A stretch of DNA of 64,000 nucleotides from Sinomonas atrocyanea (lineage in GTDB: Bacteria > Actinomycetota > Actinomycetes > Actinomycetales > Micrococcaceae), in contig NZ_JAUSRH010000003.1 in assembly GCF_030811715.1 (NCBI RefSeq), forward strand, positions 372,001-436,000, read 5' to 3'. How positions within the stretch are numbered: the first letter of the stretch is position 1; each line of letters starts with the position of its first letter. The position numbers and the translations under genes were made by a program. The notes under the pieces were generated by a model that did not search any database, had not been told where the DNA came from, and saw nothing but the letters and a program-made list of their open reading frames with translations. This document shows, piece after piece, positions 9,473 through 20,520 of this stretch.

Positions 9473-10024
9473 ATGACCGCCCCCCATCACCCCGAGCGGC
9501 CCTTCCCGCGCGGCGTGAGGCTCGCCGCAGACGTGGGCACCGTACGGGTCGGAGTCGCCGTGTGCGACCCCGACGGCATCCTCCCCACCCCGCTGAAGAC
9601 CCTGTCCCGGGATCCCAAGCGCAACAGCGACATCGCCGTCCTCGCCAAGGAGGCCGCCGCCCGCGGCGCGGTCGAGGTGTTCGTCGGCCTGCCGCGCACG
9701 CTCGCCGGACGGGAGACCCAGTCCGCGGCGCTCGCCAGGTCCTTCGCCGAGCGCCTGGCCGTCGCCCTCGATGCGGCCGGGAGCGCCTGCGGCGTGCGGC
9801 TCGTGGACGAGAGGTTCAGCACTGTAGAGGCGGAGCGCAGCCTCAGGGCGGCTGGCATGGACTCGCGCGAGCAACGTAGAGTGGTGGACCAGATGGCGGC
9901 CGTGGGTATACTCCAGCACGCGCTGGACCTGATCCGTGGCCGCGGCGAGGCCGGCGACCCTGTGGGTGTCCCGGATCCGCGGAGTGGGGAGATCCGCAGC
10001 GACGACTCGGATGTGAGAGGCTAG
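9473..10024 (+). CDS. ruvX: RuvX/YqgF-family Holliday junction resolvase-like protein
   Basis: RNase H-fold protein of the YqgF family, linked to pre-16S rRNA 5' processing and proposed as a Holliday junction resolvase. 183 residues from ATG 9473. Family features are the first acidic strand ADVGTVRVGVAV (usually DxGxxRIG), VFVGLPRTLAG, and the second catalytic strand LVDERFSTVEAER. The tail after about residue 150 is hydrophilic and variable. It lies between alaS and mltG, the usual actinobacterial arrangement, and is likely co-transcribed with both. Confidence 0.93.
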   Translation: MTAPHHPERPFPRGVRLAADVGTVRVGVAVCDPDGILPTPLKTLSRDPKRNSDIAVLAKEAAARGAVEVFVGLPRTLAGRETQSAALARSFAERLAVALDAAGSACGVRLVDERFSTVEAERSLRAAGMDSREQRRVVDQMAAVGILQHALDLIRGRGEAGDPVGVPDPRSGEIRSDDSDVRG

Positions 10025-10029
10025 CGAGA

Positions 10030-12078
10030 ATGGACCCCCAGGACAACACGACCCCGGCCGTGCCTGACCGGCCCTTGACGCGCCGCGAGATCCGTGAGCG
10101 TGAGCGCGCCCGTCAGGAGGAGCAGCAGCGCATGCTCGCCCCGCAGCGGCGCGCCACGACTCCTCCTCCGTCTGCCTTCCCCCGGGGCGCCTCGGCGTCC
10201 GATGCCGCGCCACCTGCCCCGGACGGCTCGCCCGCTGCCGGCGCGGCCGCGGCCCGGGAGACCACGCCGTCCCAGGTGCGCCCGCCGCAGGCCAGCACGG
10301 CGGCCGCAGCGTCCTCAGCGTCCGCGGACCGGGGGACCGCCCCCGCAGCCGCCGACGGTCCGCGCCCCGGGACCACGCACGGCCGACGCCGCGCCCGCTC
10401 CTTCGAGACGGCGGACTCTGCCGTCGCCCCGACCTCGGCCGCGATGGGCTGGGGTGCCTACCCGCCGTCGTCCGGCCCCCACGCTCCCGCCTACTCGCCG
10501 CCGTCGGCCATCCCCGCCGCCGAGTCGGGCGCGCCCTCGGTCCTGCCCGCCCCCGTCCCTGCGGCCCGCCCCGCGGCGGACGCGTCCCCGGGCCGTCCTC
10601 CCTCCGACGGGGGAGCGGCGGCCGCCCGTGCGGGCGACCCGGCTGCCACGTCGTACCTTCCCACCGTGCCGGAGGCCCAGCCCGCCACCCGCCTCGTGAG
10701 CCGGGTCCCGGCGCCGTCCGAGGACGCACCGATCCGCCGCAATGTCTTCCCTGCTGCAGCGCAGGCCTTCACGCGCGGCGCGGCCGCCTCCGCCGTCCTC
10801 GAGCCAGAGGCCGCCCCGGCCCACGCACCGGTCGTCGATGCGCCGTGGGACGATGCCCACTCGGCCCTCGGGCTGCACGATGACGCCCACGAGGATGACC
10901 TCCTCGGCGTGGTGCACCACGGGAGCCATGCCCTCGCCGCGGACGACCACCCGCTCGACATCGCCCTGCCGCTCGACGCGGGCCACAGCGTCTTCGGCGA
11001 GCCAGTCGCGCCCAAGCCTTCGCGGGGGTCCCGCCGCTTCCGCGTCGTCATCGGCCTCACCCTCGCCCTGGCCCTCTTCGTCGGCGCGGCCCTGATCGGG
11101 GTCCAGTTCCTCAAGCCGCTCCTGGGCATCGACCAGGTCAAGGACTTCGCGGGCCCGGGTTCGGGCTCGGTCGTCGTGACAGTCCAGCCCGGCTCCGGCC
11201 CGGCCGCCGTCGCCAGCACCCTCCAGCAGCAGGACGTCATCGCGGACGCGGGGACGTTCCTCAAGGCCTTCGCCGCGGCAGGGGGCGACCTCCACCCCGG
11301 TGACTACACGTTCAAGAAGGAGATGAAGGCCTCCGATGCGGCGGCGATCCTGGCCGGCTCGGACAGCGCGAAGGTGATCTACTTCGCCCTGAGCGCCGGG
11401 ATGCGGGTGGGGGACTCCCTCGACGCGATCGCGAAGGCGGCCTCGGTGGACCGCAAGGACCTCGATGCGCTCAACGCCAGGCCCGGGGACTTCGGGCTCC
11501 CGGCGAAGGCCAAGAGCCTGGAGGGGTACCTGGCGCCGGGGGAGTACCGGTTCCCGGTGGGGACCTCGGCCAAGGACATCCTGGCCAAGCTGGTCTCGAC
11601 CACGGTGGACGAGCTGAAGCAGGACGGGATCACCGACCCGAACCAGCAGTACCAGGTCCTGACGGTGGCCAGCATCGTGCAGGCCGAGGGCGGGCAGGCG
11701 GACTACGGCGACGTGGCCGGGGCGATCGAGAACCGGCTCAAGCCCAACGACCAGACCAACGGGCTGATCCAGTCGGACGCGACGGTCACGTACGGGCTGG
11801 GCACGAAGACGGTGCAGCTGACGGATGCGCAGAAGCAGGACGCGTCCAATCCGTACAACACGTACGTGCACACGGGGCTGCCGCCCGGGCCGATCGGCTC
11901 GCCGGGATCGAAGGCCGTGGCGGCGGCGGCGCACCCGACAGCGAACGACTACCTGTACTGGGTGACGGTCAACCTCGACACGGGGGAGACGAAGTTCGCC
12001 AAGACCTACGCCGAGCACCAGGGCTACGTGGCCCAGTACCAGCAGTGGTGCACCGCCAACCCGGGCAAGTGCCAGTGA
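10030..12078 (+). CDS. mltG: Endolytic murein transglycosylase MltG (YceG-like) with long N-terminal extension
   Basis: Inner-membrane lytic transglycosylase that cleaves nascent peptidoglycan and sets glycan strand length. 682 residues, about twice the E. coli protein. The first ~330 residues are a cytoplasmic Pro/Ala-rich low-complexity extension that opens with a basic LTRREIRERERARQEEQQ motif and ends with His/Asp-rich stretches. A membrane helix at about 337–360 (VVIGLTLALALFVGAALIGV) precedes the extracellular YceG domain. The catalytic Glu is likely Glu553 in ASIVQAEGG, followed by IENRLK, LIQSDATVTYGLG and the NPYNTYVHTGLPPGPI signature. From about 11.4 kb the codons shift from C-ending to G-ending. 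aroE starts within its stop. Confidence 0.93.
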   Translation: MDPQDNTTPAVPDRPLTRREIRERERARQEEQQRMLAPQRRATTPPPSAFPRGASASDAAPPAPDGSPAAGAAAARETTPSQVRPPQASTAAAASSASADRGTAPAAADGPRPGTTHGRRRARSFETADSAVAPTSAAMGWGAYPPSSGPHAPAYSPPSAIPAAESGAPSVLPAPVPAARPAADASPGRPPSDGGAAAARAGDPAATSYLPTVPEAQPATRLVSRVPAPSEDAPIRRNVFPAAAQAFTRGAAASAVLEPEAAPAHAPVVDAPWDDAHSALGLHDDAHEDDLLGVVHHGSHALAADDHPLDIALPLDAGHSVFGEPVAPKPSRGSRRFRVVIGLTLALALFVGAALIGVQFLKPLLGIDQVKDFAGPGSGSVVVTVQPGSGPAAVASTLQQQDVIADAGTFLKAFAAAGGDLHPGDYTFKKEMKASDAAAILAGSDSAKVIYFALSAGMRVGDSLDAIAKAASVDRKDLDALNARPGDFGLPAKAKSLEGYLAPGEYRFPVGTSAKDILAKLVSTTVDELKQDGITDPNQQYQVLTVASIVQAEGGQADYGDVAGAIENRLKPNDQTNGLIQSDATVTYGLGTKTVQLTDAQKQDASNPYNTYVHTGLPPGPIGSPGSKAVAAAAHPTANDYLYWVTVNLDTGETKFAKTYAEHQGYVAQYQQWCTANPGKCQ

Positions 12079-12959
12079 ACGAAGCGCCCGCGACGGTGGC
12101 CCGCGCCGCCGTCCTCGGCCACCCCATCGGCCACTCGAAGTCCCCGGCCCTCCACCGCGCGGCCTACCGCGTCCTGGGCATCGACATGGAGTACGGCGCC
12201 TTCGACCTCACCGAGGACCAGCTCCCGGCCTTCGCGGCCCGCGTGCGGCGCGAGCCCGGCTGGCGCGGCCTGTCGGTCACGATGCCGCTCAAGGCCGCGT
12301 TCGTGCCGCTCGTGGACCGGGTCGAGGGGCTCGCGGCCGAGCTGGGCGTCCTCAATACGGTGGTCGTCGAGGTGTCGCCCGCGGGCACGGTCCTCGTGGG
12401 GCACAACACGGACGTCCTCGGCATCACCGAGTCCTTCCGCCACGCTGGACTGGACTCCGTGCGCGATCCCGTGATCGTCGGCGCGGGGAACACGGCGCTG
12501 GCCTCCGTGGCCGCCCTCGCCAGGCTCGGCGCCGGCCGCGTCGAGTTTCTCGTGCGCGACCCCTCCCGGTCCGCGGAGGCCGCGGCGCTGGCTGAGCGGC
12601 TCGGCCTCCAGGTGGCCGTCTCGCCGCTGGCAGGGGGAGCCGCGCGGCTCGCCGCGGCAGACGCCGTCGTCAGCACCCTCCCGCCGCGCGCCGCCGACGG
12701 CCTCGCCGCGGAGCTGGCCGCGGTTCCGGCGGACGACGGCGCCGTGCACGTCCTGCTCGACGTCGCCTACGATCCGTGGCCCAGCAGGCTGGCGGCGGCG
12801 TGGGAGGCACGGGGAGGCCTCGTGCTGCACGGGCTCGAGATGCTCGTCTACCAGGCCGTCGAGCAGATCGTGCTGTTCACCGGCCGGGAGGATGCCCGGT
12901 CGCGCGATGTCATAGATGTGATGTGCGCCTCAGTGGGCGTACCCCGGCGCACGGCATAG
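12075..12959 (+). CDS. aroE: Shikimate dehydrogenase
   Basis: Reduces 3-dehydroshikimate to shikimate with NADPH in chorismate synthesis. 294 residues from GTG 12075, which overlaps the mltG stop (GTGA). The frame is open 30 nt further upstream, but the overlap start matches the neighbouring genes. Substrate-binding [13 protein letters not shown] is near the N-terminus, with SVTMPLK (catalytic Lys), HNTDVLGI, and a nucleotide-binding [10 protein letters not shown] loop (commonly GAGGTA). It is followed 26 nt later by aroC, making the aroE-C-K-B block. Confidence 0.94.
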   Translation: MNEAPATVARAAVLGHPIGHSKSPALHRAAYRVLGIDMEYGAFDLTEDQLPAFAARVRREPGWRGLSVTMPLKAAFVPLVDRVEGLAAELGVLNTVVVEVSPAGTVLVGHNTDVLGITESFRHAGLDSVRDPVIVGAGNTALASVAALARLGAGRVEFLVRDPSRSAEAAALAERLGLQVAVSPLAGGAARLAAADAVVSTLPPRAADGLAAELAAVPADDGAVHVLLDVAYDPWPSRLAAAWEARGGLVLHGLEMLVYQAVEQIVLFTGREDARSRDVIDVMCASVGVPRRTA

Positions 12960-12985
12960 CGCCGCCGCGTGGCAGGATTGATGTC

Positions 12986-14181
12986 ATGTTGCGTTGGTTG
13001 ACGGCCGGTGAGTCTCATGGCCCGGCACTCGTAGGCATCCTCGAGGGACTCCCGGCCGGCGTCGCCCTCACGAGCGAGGACATCCGCCAGGCCCTCGCGC
13101 GCCGGCGCCTGGGCTACGGCCGCGGCGCGCGCATGAAGTTCGAGGCCGACGAGGTCACGATCCTCGGCGGAGTGCGGCACGGCAAGACCCAGGGCGGCCC
13201 CGTGGCCATCCAGGTCGGCAACACGGAATGGCCCAAGTGGGAGCAGATCATGGCCTCCGACCCGGTCGACCCGGCTGAGCTCGAGGGCCAGGCCCGCAAC
13301 GCACCGCTCACGCGGCCGCGCCCGGGCCACGCGGACTTCACGGGCATGCAGAAGTACGGCTTCGACGAGGCCCGCCCAGTCCTGGAGAGGGCCTCCGCCC
13401 GCGAGACCGCGGCCCGTGTGGCCCTCGGCACCGCCGCTGCCGCGTTCCTCGCCGAGCTCGGGATCGAGCTCGTGAGCCACACGACCCAGATCGCCGGCGT
13501 CGCCGTCCCGGAGGACGCCCCGCTCCCGCTGCCCGCCGATGTCGCCGCGCTCGACGCCGATCCGCTGCGCTGCTTCCATCCTGAGACCTCCGAGGCCATG
13601 GTGGCCGAGGTGGACGCCGCCCACAAGGAGGGCGAGACCCTGGGAGGAGTCGTCGAGGTCCTCGCCTACGGCCTTCCCCCGGGACTCGGCAGCTACGTGC
13701 ACTGGGACCGCCGGCTCGACGCGCGGCTCGCGGGCGCCCTCATGGGCATCCAGGCGATCAAGGGAGTCGAGGTCGGCGACGGCTTCCGCACCGCCGCCCG
13801 CCGCGGATCGGCCGCCCACGACGAGATCGTGCGCGACGAGGCCGGCAAGATCATCCGGTCCACCAACCGGGCCGGCGGCATCGAGGGCGGCATGAGCATC
13901 GGCGACGTGCTGCGCGTCCGCGCCGCGATGAAGCCCATCGCCACCGTCCCGCGCGCCCTGCGCACGGTCGACGTGGCCACGGGCGAGGCTGCCAAGGCGC
14001 ACCACCAGCGCTCGGACGTCTGCGCGGTGCCCGCCGCGGGCGTCGTCGCCGAGGCCATGGTCGCGCTCGTGCTCGCCCAGGCCGTCCTCGAGAAGTTCGG
14101 CGGCGACTCCGTGGGCGAGACCCGCCGCAACCTGGAGTCGTTCCTCGCGGCGATCCCGGCAGCGCTCGACTCGGTGGCCGG

Positions 14182-14185
<4 letters not shown>
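12986..14185 (+). CDS. aroC: Chorismate synthase
   Basis: Converts EPSP to chorismate using reduced FMN. 399 residues from ATG 12986 ([15 protein letters not shown]). Family signatures are [63 protein letters not shown] and [24 protein letters not shown] sequence 7 nt before the ATG could be either a weak ribosome binding site or a -10 element for a leaderless mRNA. aroK begins within the stop codon (ATGA), so translation is probably coupled. Confidence 0.97.
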
Positions 14186-16351
<2,166 letters not shown>

Positions 16352-16374
16352 CGGGCCACGGGGCGCGCTCTGGT

Positions 16375-16380
16375 TAGAAT
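16375..16380 (+). promoter_or_regulatory. Candidate -10 element of efp-nusB
   Basis: TAGAAT lies in the short gap after the TPR-like gene, about 43 nt before the efp GTG. A transcript from here would carry a GAGAGG ribosome binding site at 16411–16416. No clear -35. Confidence 0.4.
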
Positions 16381-16422
16381 GGTCTGCGGATTTGACGAGA
16401 CGAACGCAACGAGAGGCGCCAC

Positions 16423-16986
16423 GTGGCAACCACCAACGACATCAAGAACGGCACCGTGCTGAACCTGGACGGCCAGCTGTGGAACGTCATCGAGTTCCAG
16501 CATGTGAAGCCGGGCAAGGGCGGTGCGTTCGTGCGCACCAAGCTGCGCAACGTGCTCTCGGGCAAGGTCGTCGACAAGACCTTCAACGCCGGCACCAAGA
16601 TCGACACCGCCACGGTGGACCGCCGTGACTTCCAGTACCTGTACAAGGACGGCGCGGACTTCGTGTTCATGGACACGGACACGTACGACCAGATCACGGT
16701 CGCGGGCGAGACCGTCGGCAACGCCGCGAACTTCATGCTCGAGAACCAGACGGTGCTCATCGCGCTGCACGAGGGCAACCCGCTCTACGTCGAGCTCCCC
16801 CCGAGCGTGACCCTCGAGATCACGTACACCGAGCCGGGCCTGCAGGGCGACCGCTCGTCTGCCGGCACCAAGCCCGCCACCGTCGAGACCGGCTATGAGA
16901 TCCAGGTGCCGCTCTTCCTCGAGACCGGGACCAAGGTCAAGGTCGACACCCGTGACGGCGGCTACCTGGGACGTGTCAACGACTAG
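16423..16986 (+). CDS. efp: Translation elongation factor P
   Basis: Binds between the P and E sites of the ribosome and relieves stalling at polyproline. 187 residues from GTG 16423. The three-domain EF-P fold is evident, ending in the usual [20 protein letters not shown] segment. The functional loop is [12 protein letters not shown] with Lys32 at its tip. The actinobacterial subfamily described in the literature has a palindromic PGKGP loop with an unmodified lysine; here the last position is Gly34. nusB overlaps the stop by one base. Confidence 0.97.
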   Translation: MATTNDIKNGTVLNLDGQLWNVIEFQHVKPGKGGAFVRTKLRNVLSGKVVDKTFNAGTKIDTATVDRRDFQYLYKDGADFVFMDTDTYDQITVAGETVGNAANFMLENQTVLIALHEGNPLYVELPPSVTLEITYTEPGLQGDRSSAGTKPATVETGYEIQVPLFLETGTKVKVDTRDGGYLGRVND

Positions 16987-17396
16987 TGAGCGCCCGTGGA
17001 AAGGCCCGTGCGCGGGCCCTCGACATCCTCTTCGAGGCGGAGCAGCGCGGTGTCCCGGCTTCGGTGGCCATCCAGGGGCGCCGGGACCGCACCGAGCAGG
17101 TGATCAACCCCTATACCGTCGAGATCGTCGACGGCGTGACGGCCCGGCAGTCCCAGATCGATGAGATCCTGCGGACCTACGCGCAGGGGTGGACCCTCGA
17201 GCGCATGCCCTCCGTCGACCGCATCATCCTCCGCATCGGCCTGTGGGAGCTCCTCTTCAACGACGACGTCCCCGACGCCGTCGCCGTGAGCGAGGCCGTG
17301 GCCCTGGCCCGCACCATGTCCACCGACGAGTCCCCGACGTTCGTCAACGGACTCCTCGGCCGGCTCCAGGAGCTCAAGCCGACGCTGCTGGCCTGA
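16986..17396 (+). CDS. nusB: Transcription antitermination factor NusB
   Basis: RNA-binding partner of NusE/S10 in rRNA antitermination complexes. 136 residues from GTG 16986, the last base of the efp TAG. Typical family segments are ARGKARARALDILFEAE at the N-terminus, PSVDRIILRIGLWELLF, and VALARTMSTDESPTFVNGLLGRL at the C-terminus. Length is normal. It ends the efp operon and is followed by a 13-bp hairpin. Confidence 0.96.
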   Translation: MSARGKARARALDILFEAEQRGVPASVAIQGRRDRTEQVINPYTVEIVDGVTARQSQIDEILRTYAQGWTLERMPSVDRIILRIGLWELLFNDDVPDAVAVSEAVALARTMSTDESPTFVNGLLGRLQELKPTLLA

Positions 17397-17410
17397 GGCC
17401 GGCTCCGCGC

Positions 17411-17451
17411 CAGGCGGCCGCCCCCGGCTCATCGCTGCGGGCGGCCGCCTG
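17411..17451. terminator. Bidirectional hairpin between nusB and the prsW-like gene
   Basis: A perfect 13-bp stem: CAGGCGGCCGCCC at 17411–17423 with GGGCGGCCGCCTG at 17439–17451, and a 15-nt loop. It sits between convergent genes and probably serves both. Confidence 0.7.
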
Positions 17452-17453
17452 AC

Positions 17454-18749
17454 TCACAGCTGCGGGTGACCGCCCGACACCCCGAGCAGCGCGTCGCGTT
17501 CGCGGCCGATCCGGTCCAGGAGTTCCTGCTGGGCCGCGGCGTAGCCGCGCACATCCCGTCCGCTGAGCACGCGCTGGCGCGTCGCCGCGAGGTCCGTCGC
17601 GGTGCGGATGAAGGCCCGCATCGCGGACCGCCGCCCGAGGCCCGTCGCCCACCTCAGGCCCGCGCTGCGGCCCCGCGGCGTCGCGAGCATCTCCACCTCG
17701 AGGGGGGAGAACCAGCCGGCCTGGGCGTACTCGACCAGGCGCGCATGCGTCAGCCGCGCCTCGGCCCTCCGCAGGAAGTACACCCCCACGGCGGCGGCGC
17801 CGAACAGCGGGATCTGCACTAGGACGTACAGGAGGAAGAAGTCCTCTCCGCCGCTGTTCCAGATGTTGTGCAGGAGCATCGCCGGCGTCAGGCCCACGAG
17901 GAACGCGCCGATCACGAGGCCCGGGCTCCAGCGCCGGGCCGCGAGCCCCATGATCAGCCCCAGCGTGCCCGTGAACATCGCGTGGGCGAACGGGGAGAGC
18001 ACCCCGCGCATCGTGAAGATGACGGCGAGCGACGCCGCGGATCCCGAGGTCTCGCTGAAGAGCCGGCCGAAGTAGAGGATGTTCTCGGTGAAGGCGAACC
18101 CCGCGGCGATGGTCATGCCGTAGACGATCCCGTCCACCGGCCCGTCGACGTACTTGCGGGCCGCGAGCATGAGGATGAGCAGGCCCAGCCCCTTGGTGCC
18201 CTCCTCGACAATGGGCGCCTCCACTGTGGCCAGGAACCGCATGGTCTGCGCGGCGCCCGAGTGCGGCCCGAAGGCGTCGAGGAACAGTGGCTGGACCAGC
18301 GTGGTCGCCGCAACCGACATGACGGCACCCCAGACCAGGGCCAGGACGATCAGGCGCCTTGGCTCGGGCTCCCAGCGGTCCACGGCGAAGACCGCCAGCA
18401 GCACGATGGCGAGCGGGAACAGGGAGAGCACGAAGCCGACCAGCAGCCCGGAGCTGCCGGTGGCCCGCAGCAGGAAGGGCACCACCACGGCCAGCCCGGC
18501 GAGCAGAGCGGCCCCTCCGCCGACGAGCAGCGCGAGCGCTCCCGGCCGCAGACTCGGCCCGCGTGCGGGCGGCACGGGGAGGGGAGGCCACGCCGTGCCC
18601 CGCGCGCCGCCTGCCGCCGGTGCCGGGGCCGCGTCCGGGGCGGGTGCGGCGGAACGCGAGGGTGACTCCGCGGTCTGCCACGGACGGGGCGGCGGGACGT
18701 AGCTTCCGGGCTCGGGCTGCTGCCACTGCGGCGGCACGTTGCTCGTCAT
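17454..18749 (-). CDS. PrsW-family intramembrane metalloprotease-like protein
   Basis: 431 residues from ATG 18749. The first ~65 residues are a Pro/Ala-rich cytoplasmic tail. About eight membrane segments then begin at residue ~70 (ALALLVGGGAALLAGLAVVV). Family motifs are VEEGTK (the EExxK motif, about residue 180), FAFTENILYF, HAMFTGTLG and HNIWN, which supply the Glu/His residues proposed as the active site. A soluble C-terminal tail of ~100 residues follows. PrsW of Bacillus cleaves the anti-sigma factor RsiW, but no such partner lies next door, so the substrate is unknown. Monocistronic and divergent from pyrR. Confidence 0.85.
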   Translation of the reverse strand: MTSNVPPQWQQPEPGSYVPPPRPWQTAESPSRSAAPAPDAAPAPAAGGARGTAWPPLPVPPARGPSLRPGALALLVGGGAALLAGLAVVVPFLLRATGSSGLLVGFVLSLFPLAIVLLAVFAVDRWEPEPRRLIVLALVWGAVMSVAATTLVQPLFLDAFGPHSGAAQTMRFLATVEAPIVEEGTKGLGLLILMLAARKYVDGPVDGIVYGMTIAAGFAFTENILYFGRLFSETSGSAASLAVIFTMRGVLSPFAHAMFTGTLGLIMGLAARRWSPGLVIGAFLVGLTPAMLLHNIWNSGGEDFFLLYVLVQIPLFGAAAVGVYFLRRAEARLTHARLVEYAQAGWFSPLEVEMLATPRGRSAGLRWATGLGRRSAMRAFIRTATDLAATRQRVLSGRDVRGYAAAQQELLDRIGRERDALLGVSGGHPQL

Positions 18750-18877
18750 GGCCCAAGGCTAGCTCCGCGCCGGGGCATCTGCCCGCGGGCCGGGCGGGGC
18801 CACGTGACGGCGGGCACACGGGCGGCATGCGGCGGCGGGGCCTGTGATAGCTTGGATCGACAGTTTTCCTCATTTAA

Positions 18878-18904
18878 TTCCGTCCTGTGAGGCGGGGAAA
18901 GGGG
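18878..18904 (+). promoter_or_regulatory. PyrR-binding hairpin overlapping the pyrR ribosome binding site
   Basis: The sequence TCCTGTGAGGC at 18883–18893 matches the PyrR loop consensus UCCnGnGAGGY known from Bacillus. It is flanked by TTCC (18878–18881) and GGAA (18896–18899), which can form the lower stem. The 3' arm runs straight into the purine-rich Shine–Dalgarno (AAAGGGG, 18898–18904) of the GTG at 18911. This fits translational repression of the operon by UMP-bound PyrR, as described for mycobacteria. An upstream TGTGATAGCT at 18843–18852 may be the -10 region. Confidence 0.65.
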
Positions 18905-18910
18905 TCTGCT

Positions 18911-19516
18911 GTGGCACCTGCCTCTGCAGAAGAGCGCAGCGTGAGTGCCGGCCGGGTTGTCCTCTCAGGGGGCGACATCGACCGTGCGCTGACACGCATA
19001 GCGCACGAGATCCTCGAAGCCAACCGCGGCCCGGAGGGGATCGTCCTCCTCGGCATTCCGCGCCGGGGCTATCCGCTCGCCGTACGGCTCGCGGCGAAAC
19101 TCGCTGCCGCCGACCCCGCGGTGGATCCGGCCGCAGTCGTCGGCCAGCTCGACATTACGATGTTCCGCGACGACCTCTCGCGGCAGCCCACCCGCCCGCC
19201 GGCCCGCACGATCCTGCCCGCCGGGGGCATCGACGACAAGGTGGTCGTGCTCGTCGACGACGTGCTGTTCTCCGGCCGCACGATCCGCGCCGCGCTCGAT
19301 GCCCTCGTCGACCTCGGCCGGCCCCGCTCGGTGCGCCTCGCGGTCCTCGTCGACCGCGGCCACCGCGAGCTGCCGATCCGTGCCGACCACGTCGGCAAGA
19401 ACCTCCCCACCTCCCGGGCCGAGAAGGTCCGCGTGCGCCTCGCCGAGGTCGACGCCGGATCCGGCTTCCCCGAGGACCTCGTGGCCATCGAGGGGCCCAA
19501 GGAGGCCACACAGTGA
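18911..19516 (+). CDS. pyrR: Bifunctional pyr operon regulator / uracil phosphoribosyltransferase PyrR
   Basis: UMP-responsive RNA-binding regulator of pyrimidine synthesis, related to phosphoribosyltransferases. 201 residues from GTG 18911, chosen because AAAGGGG lies 6 nt upstream; an earlier GTG at 18887 lies inside the PyrR-binding hairpin. Motifs are [20 protein letters not shown], the PRPP-binding [18 protein letters not shown], and [18 protein letters not shown]. The first gene of pyrR-pyrB-pyrC-(membrane protein)-carA-carB-pyrF. The stop overlaps the pyrB start. Confidence 0.95.
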   Translation: MAPASAEERSVSAGRVVLSGGDIDRALTRIAHEILEANRGPEGIVLLGIPRRGYPLAVRLAAKLAAADPAVDPAAVVGQLDITMFRDDLSRQPTRPPARTILPAGGIDDKVVVLVDDVLFSGRTIRAALDALVDLGRPRSVRLAVLVDRGHRELPIRADHVGKNLPTSRAEKVRVRLAEVDAGSGFPEDLVAIEGPKEATQ

Positions 19517-20520
19517 AGCACCTGCTCTCGACGAAGGACCTCTCGGCCCAGGACGCGATCCGCATCCTCGACACTGCGGAGGAGATGAGCGCGGTCAACT
19601 CCCGCGAGGTCAAGAAGCTGCCCGCACTGCGGGGACGCACGGTGGTGAACCTCTTCTTCGAGGACTCCACCCGCACGCGCATCTCGTTCGAGGCCGCCGC
19701 CAAGCGGCTTTCCGCGGACGTGATCAACTTCGCGGCGAAGGGCTCGTCCGTCTCGAAGGGGGAATCCCTCAAGGACACGGCCCAGACCCTCGAGGCCATC
19801 GGAGCGGACGCCGTCGTGCTCCGCCACTCCGCCTCCGGCGCTGCCCACCGGCTCGCGGTGACCGACTGGATCAGCGCCGCCGTCGTCAATGCGGGCGACG
19901 GGACCCACGAGCACCCGACCCAGGCGCTGCTTGACGCCTTCACGCTGCGGCGCCACCTGTGCCGCCTTGCGGGCACGTCCTCCGCGGGGGCCGACCTCGC
20001 GGGCGCGCGCGTCCTCATCGTCGGCGATATCCTCCACTCCCGCGTCGCCCGCTCGGACGTGTGGCTGCTGGCCACCCTCGGGGCGCACGTGACACTCGTC
20101 GCCCCGCCCACGCTCCTGCCGATCGGGGTCGACGGGTGGCCGTGCGAGGTGACCTACGACCTCGACGAGGCCATCGCCTCGGGCCCGGACGCCATCATGA
20201 TGCTGCGCGTCCAGGTCGAGCGCATGAATGCCTCCTACTTCCCCTCCACCAGCGAGTACTCCCGCCGCTGGGGCCTCGGCGACGAGCGGTTCGCCCGCCT
20301 GACCGAACTGGGCCTGAAGGACACCGTCATCCTGCACCCCGGCCCGATGGTCCGCGGGCTCGAGATCTCCTCGGCCGCCGCGGATTCCGAACGGTCCCAG
20401 GTCCTCAAGCAGGTCGCGAACGGCGTCTCGGTGCGCATGGCCGTGCTCTACCTGCTGATGTCCGGCGGTTCCGCGGGGTACCCCGCGGCCGCTCCCGAGC
20501 TGAAGGAGACAGCCTCATGA
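19513..20520 (+). CDS. pyrB: Aspartate carbamoyltransferase catalytic chain
   Basis: Condenses carbamoyl phosphate with aspartate, the first committed step of pyrimidine synthesis. 335 residues from GTG 19513 (GTGA overlap with pyrR). The carbamoyl phosphate site is [15 protein letters not shown], and [11 protein letters not shown] and LHPGPMVRG are also present. No pyrI regulatory chain gene is seen, as expected for actinobacteria. The stop overlaps pyrC (ATGA). Confidence 0.97.
   Translation: MKHLLSTKDLSAQDAIRILDTAEEMSAVNSREVKKLPALRGRTVVNLFFEDSTRTRISFEAAAKRLSADVINFAAKGSSVSKGESLKDTAQTLEAIGADAVVLRHSASGAAHRLAVTDWISAAVVNAGDGTHEHPTQALLDAFTLRRHLCRLAGTSSAGADLAGARVLIVGDILHSRVARSDVWLLATLGAHVTLVAPPTLLPIGVDGWPCEVTYDLDEAIASGPDAIMMLRVQVERMNASYFPSTSEYSRRWGLGDERFARLTELGLKDTVILHPGPMVRGLEISSAAADSERSQVLKQVANGVSVRMAVLYLLMSGGSAGYPAAAPELKETAS

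Noticed and set aside
6665-10729. Minus-strand open frame of more than 1300 codons opposite alaS, ruvX and mltG
   Set aside because: Composition is that of a shadow frame (Arg/Gly/Val/Leu-rich, no motifs), with strong genes on the plus strand throughout.
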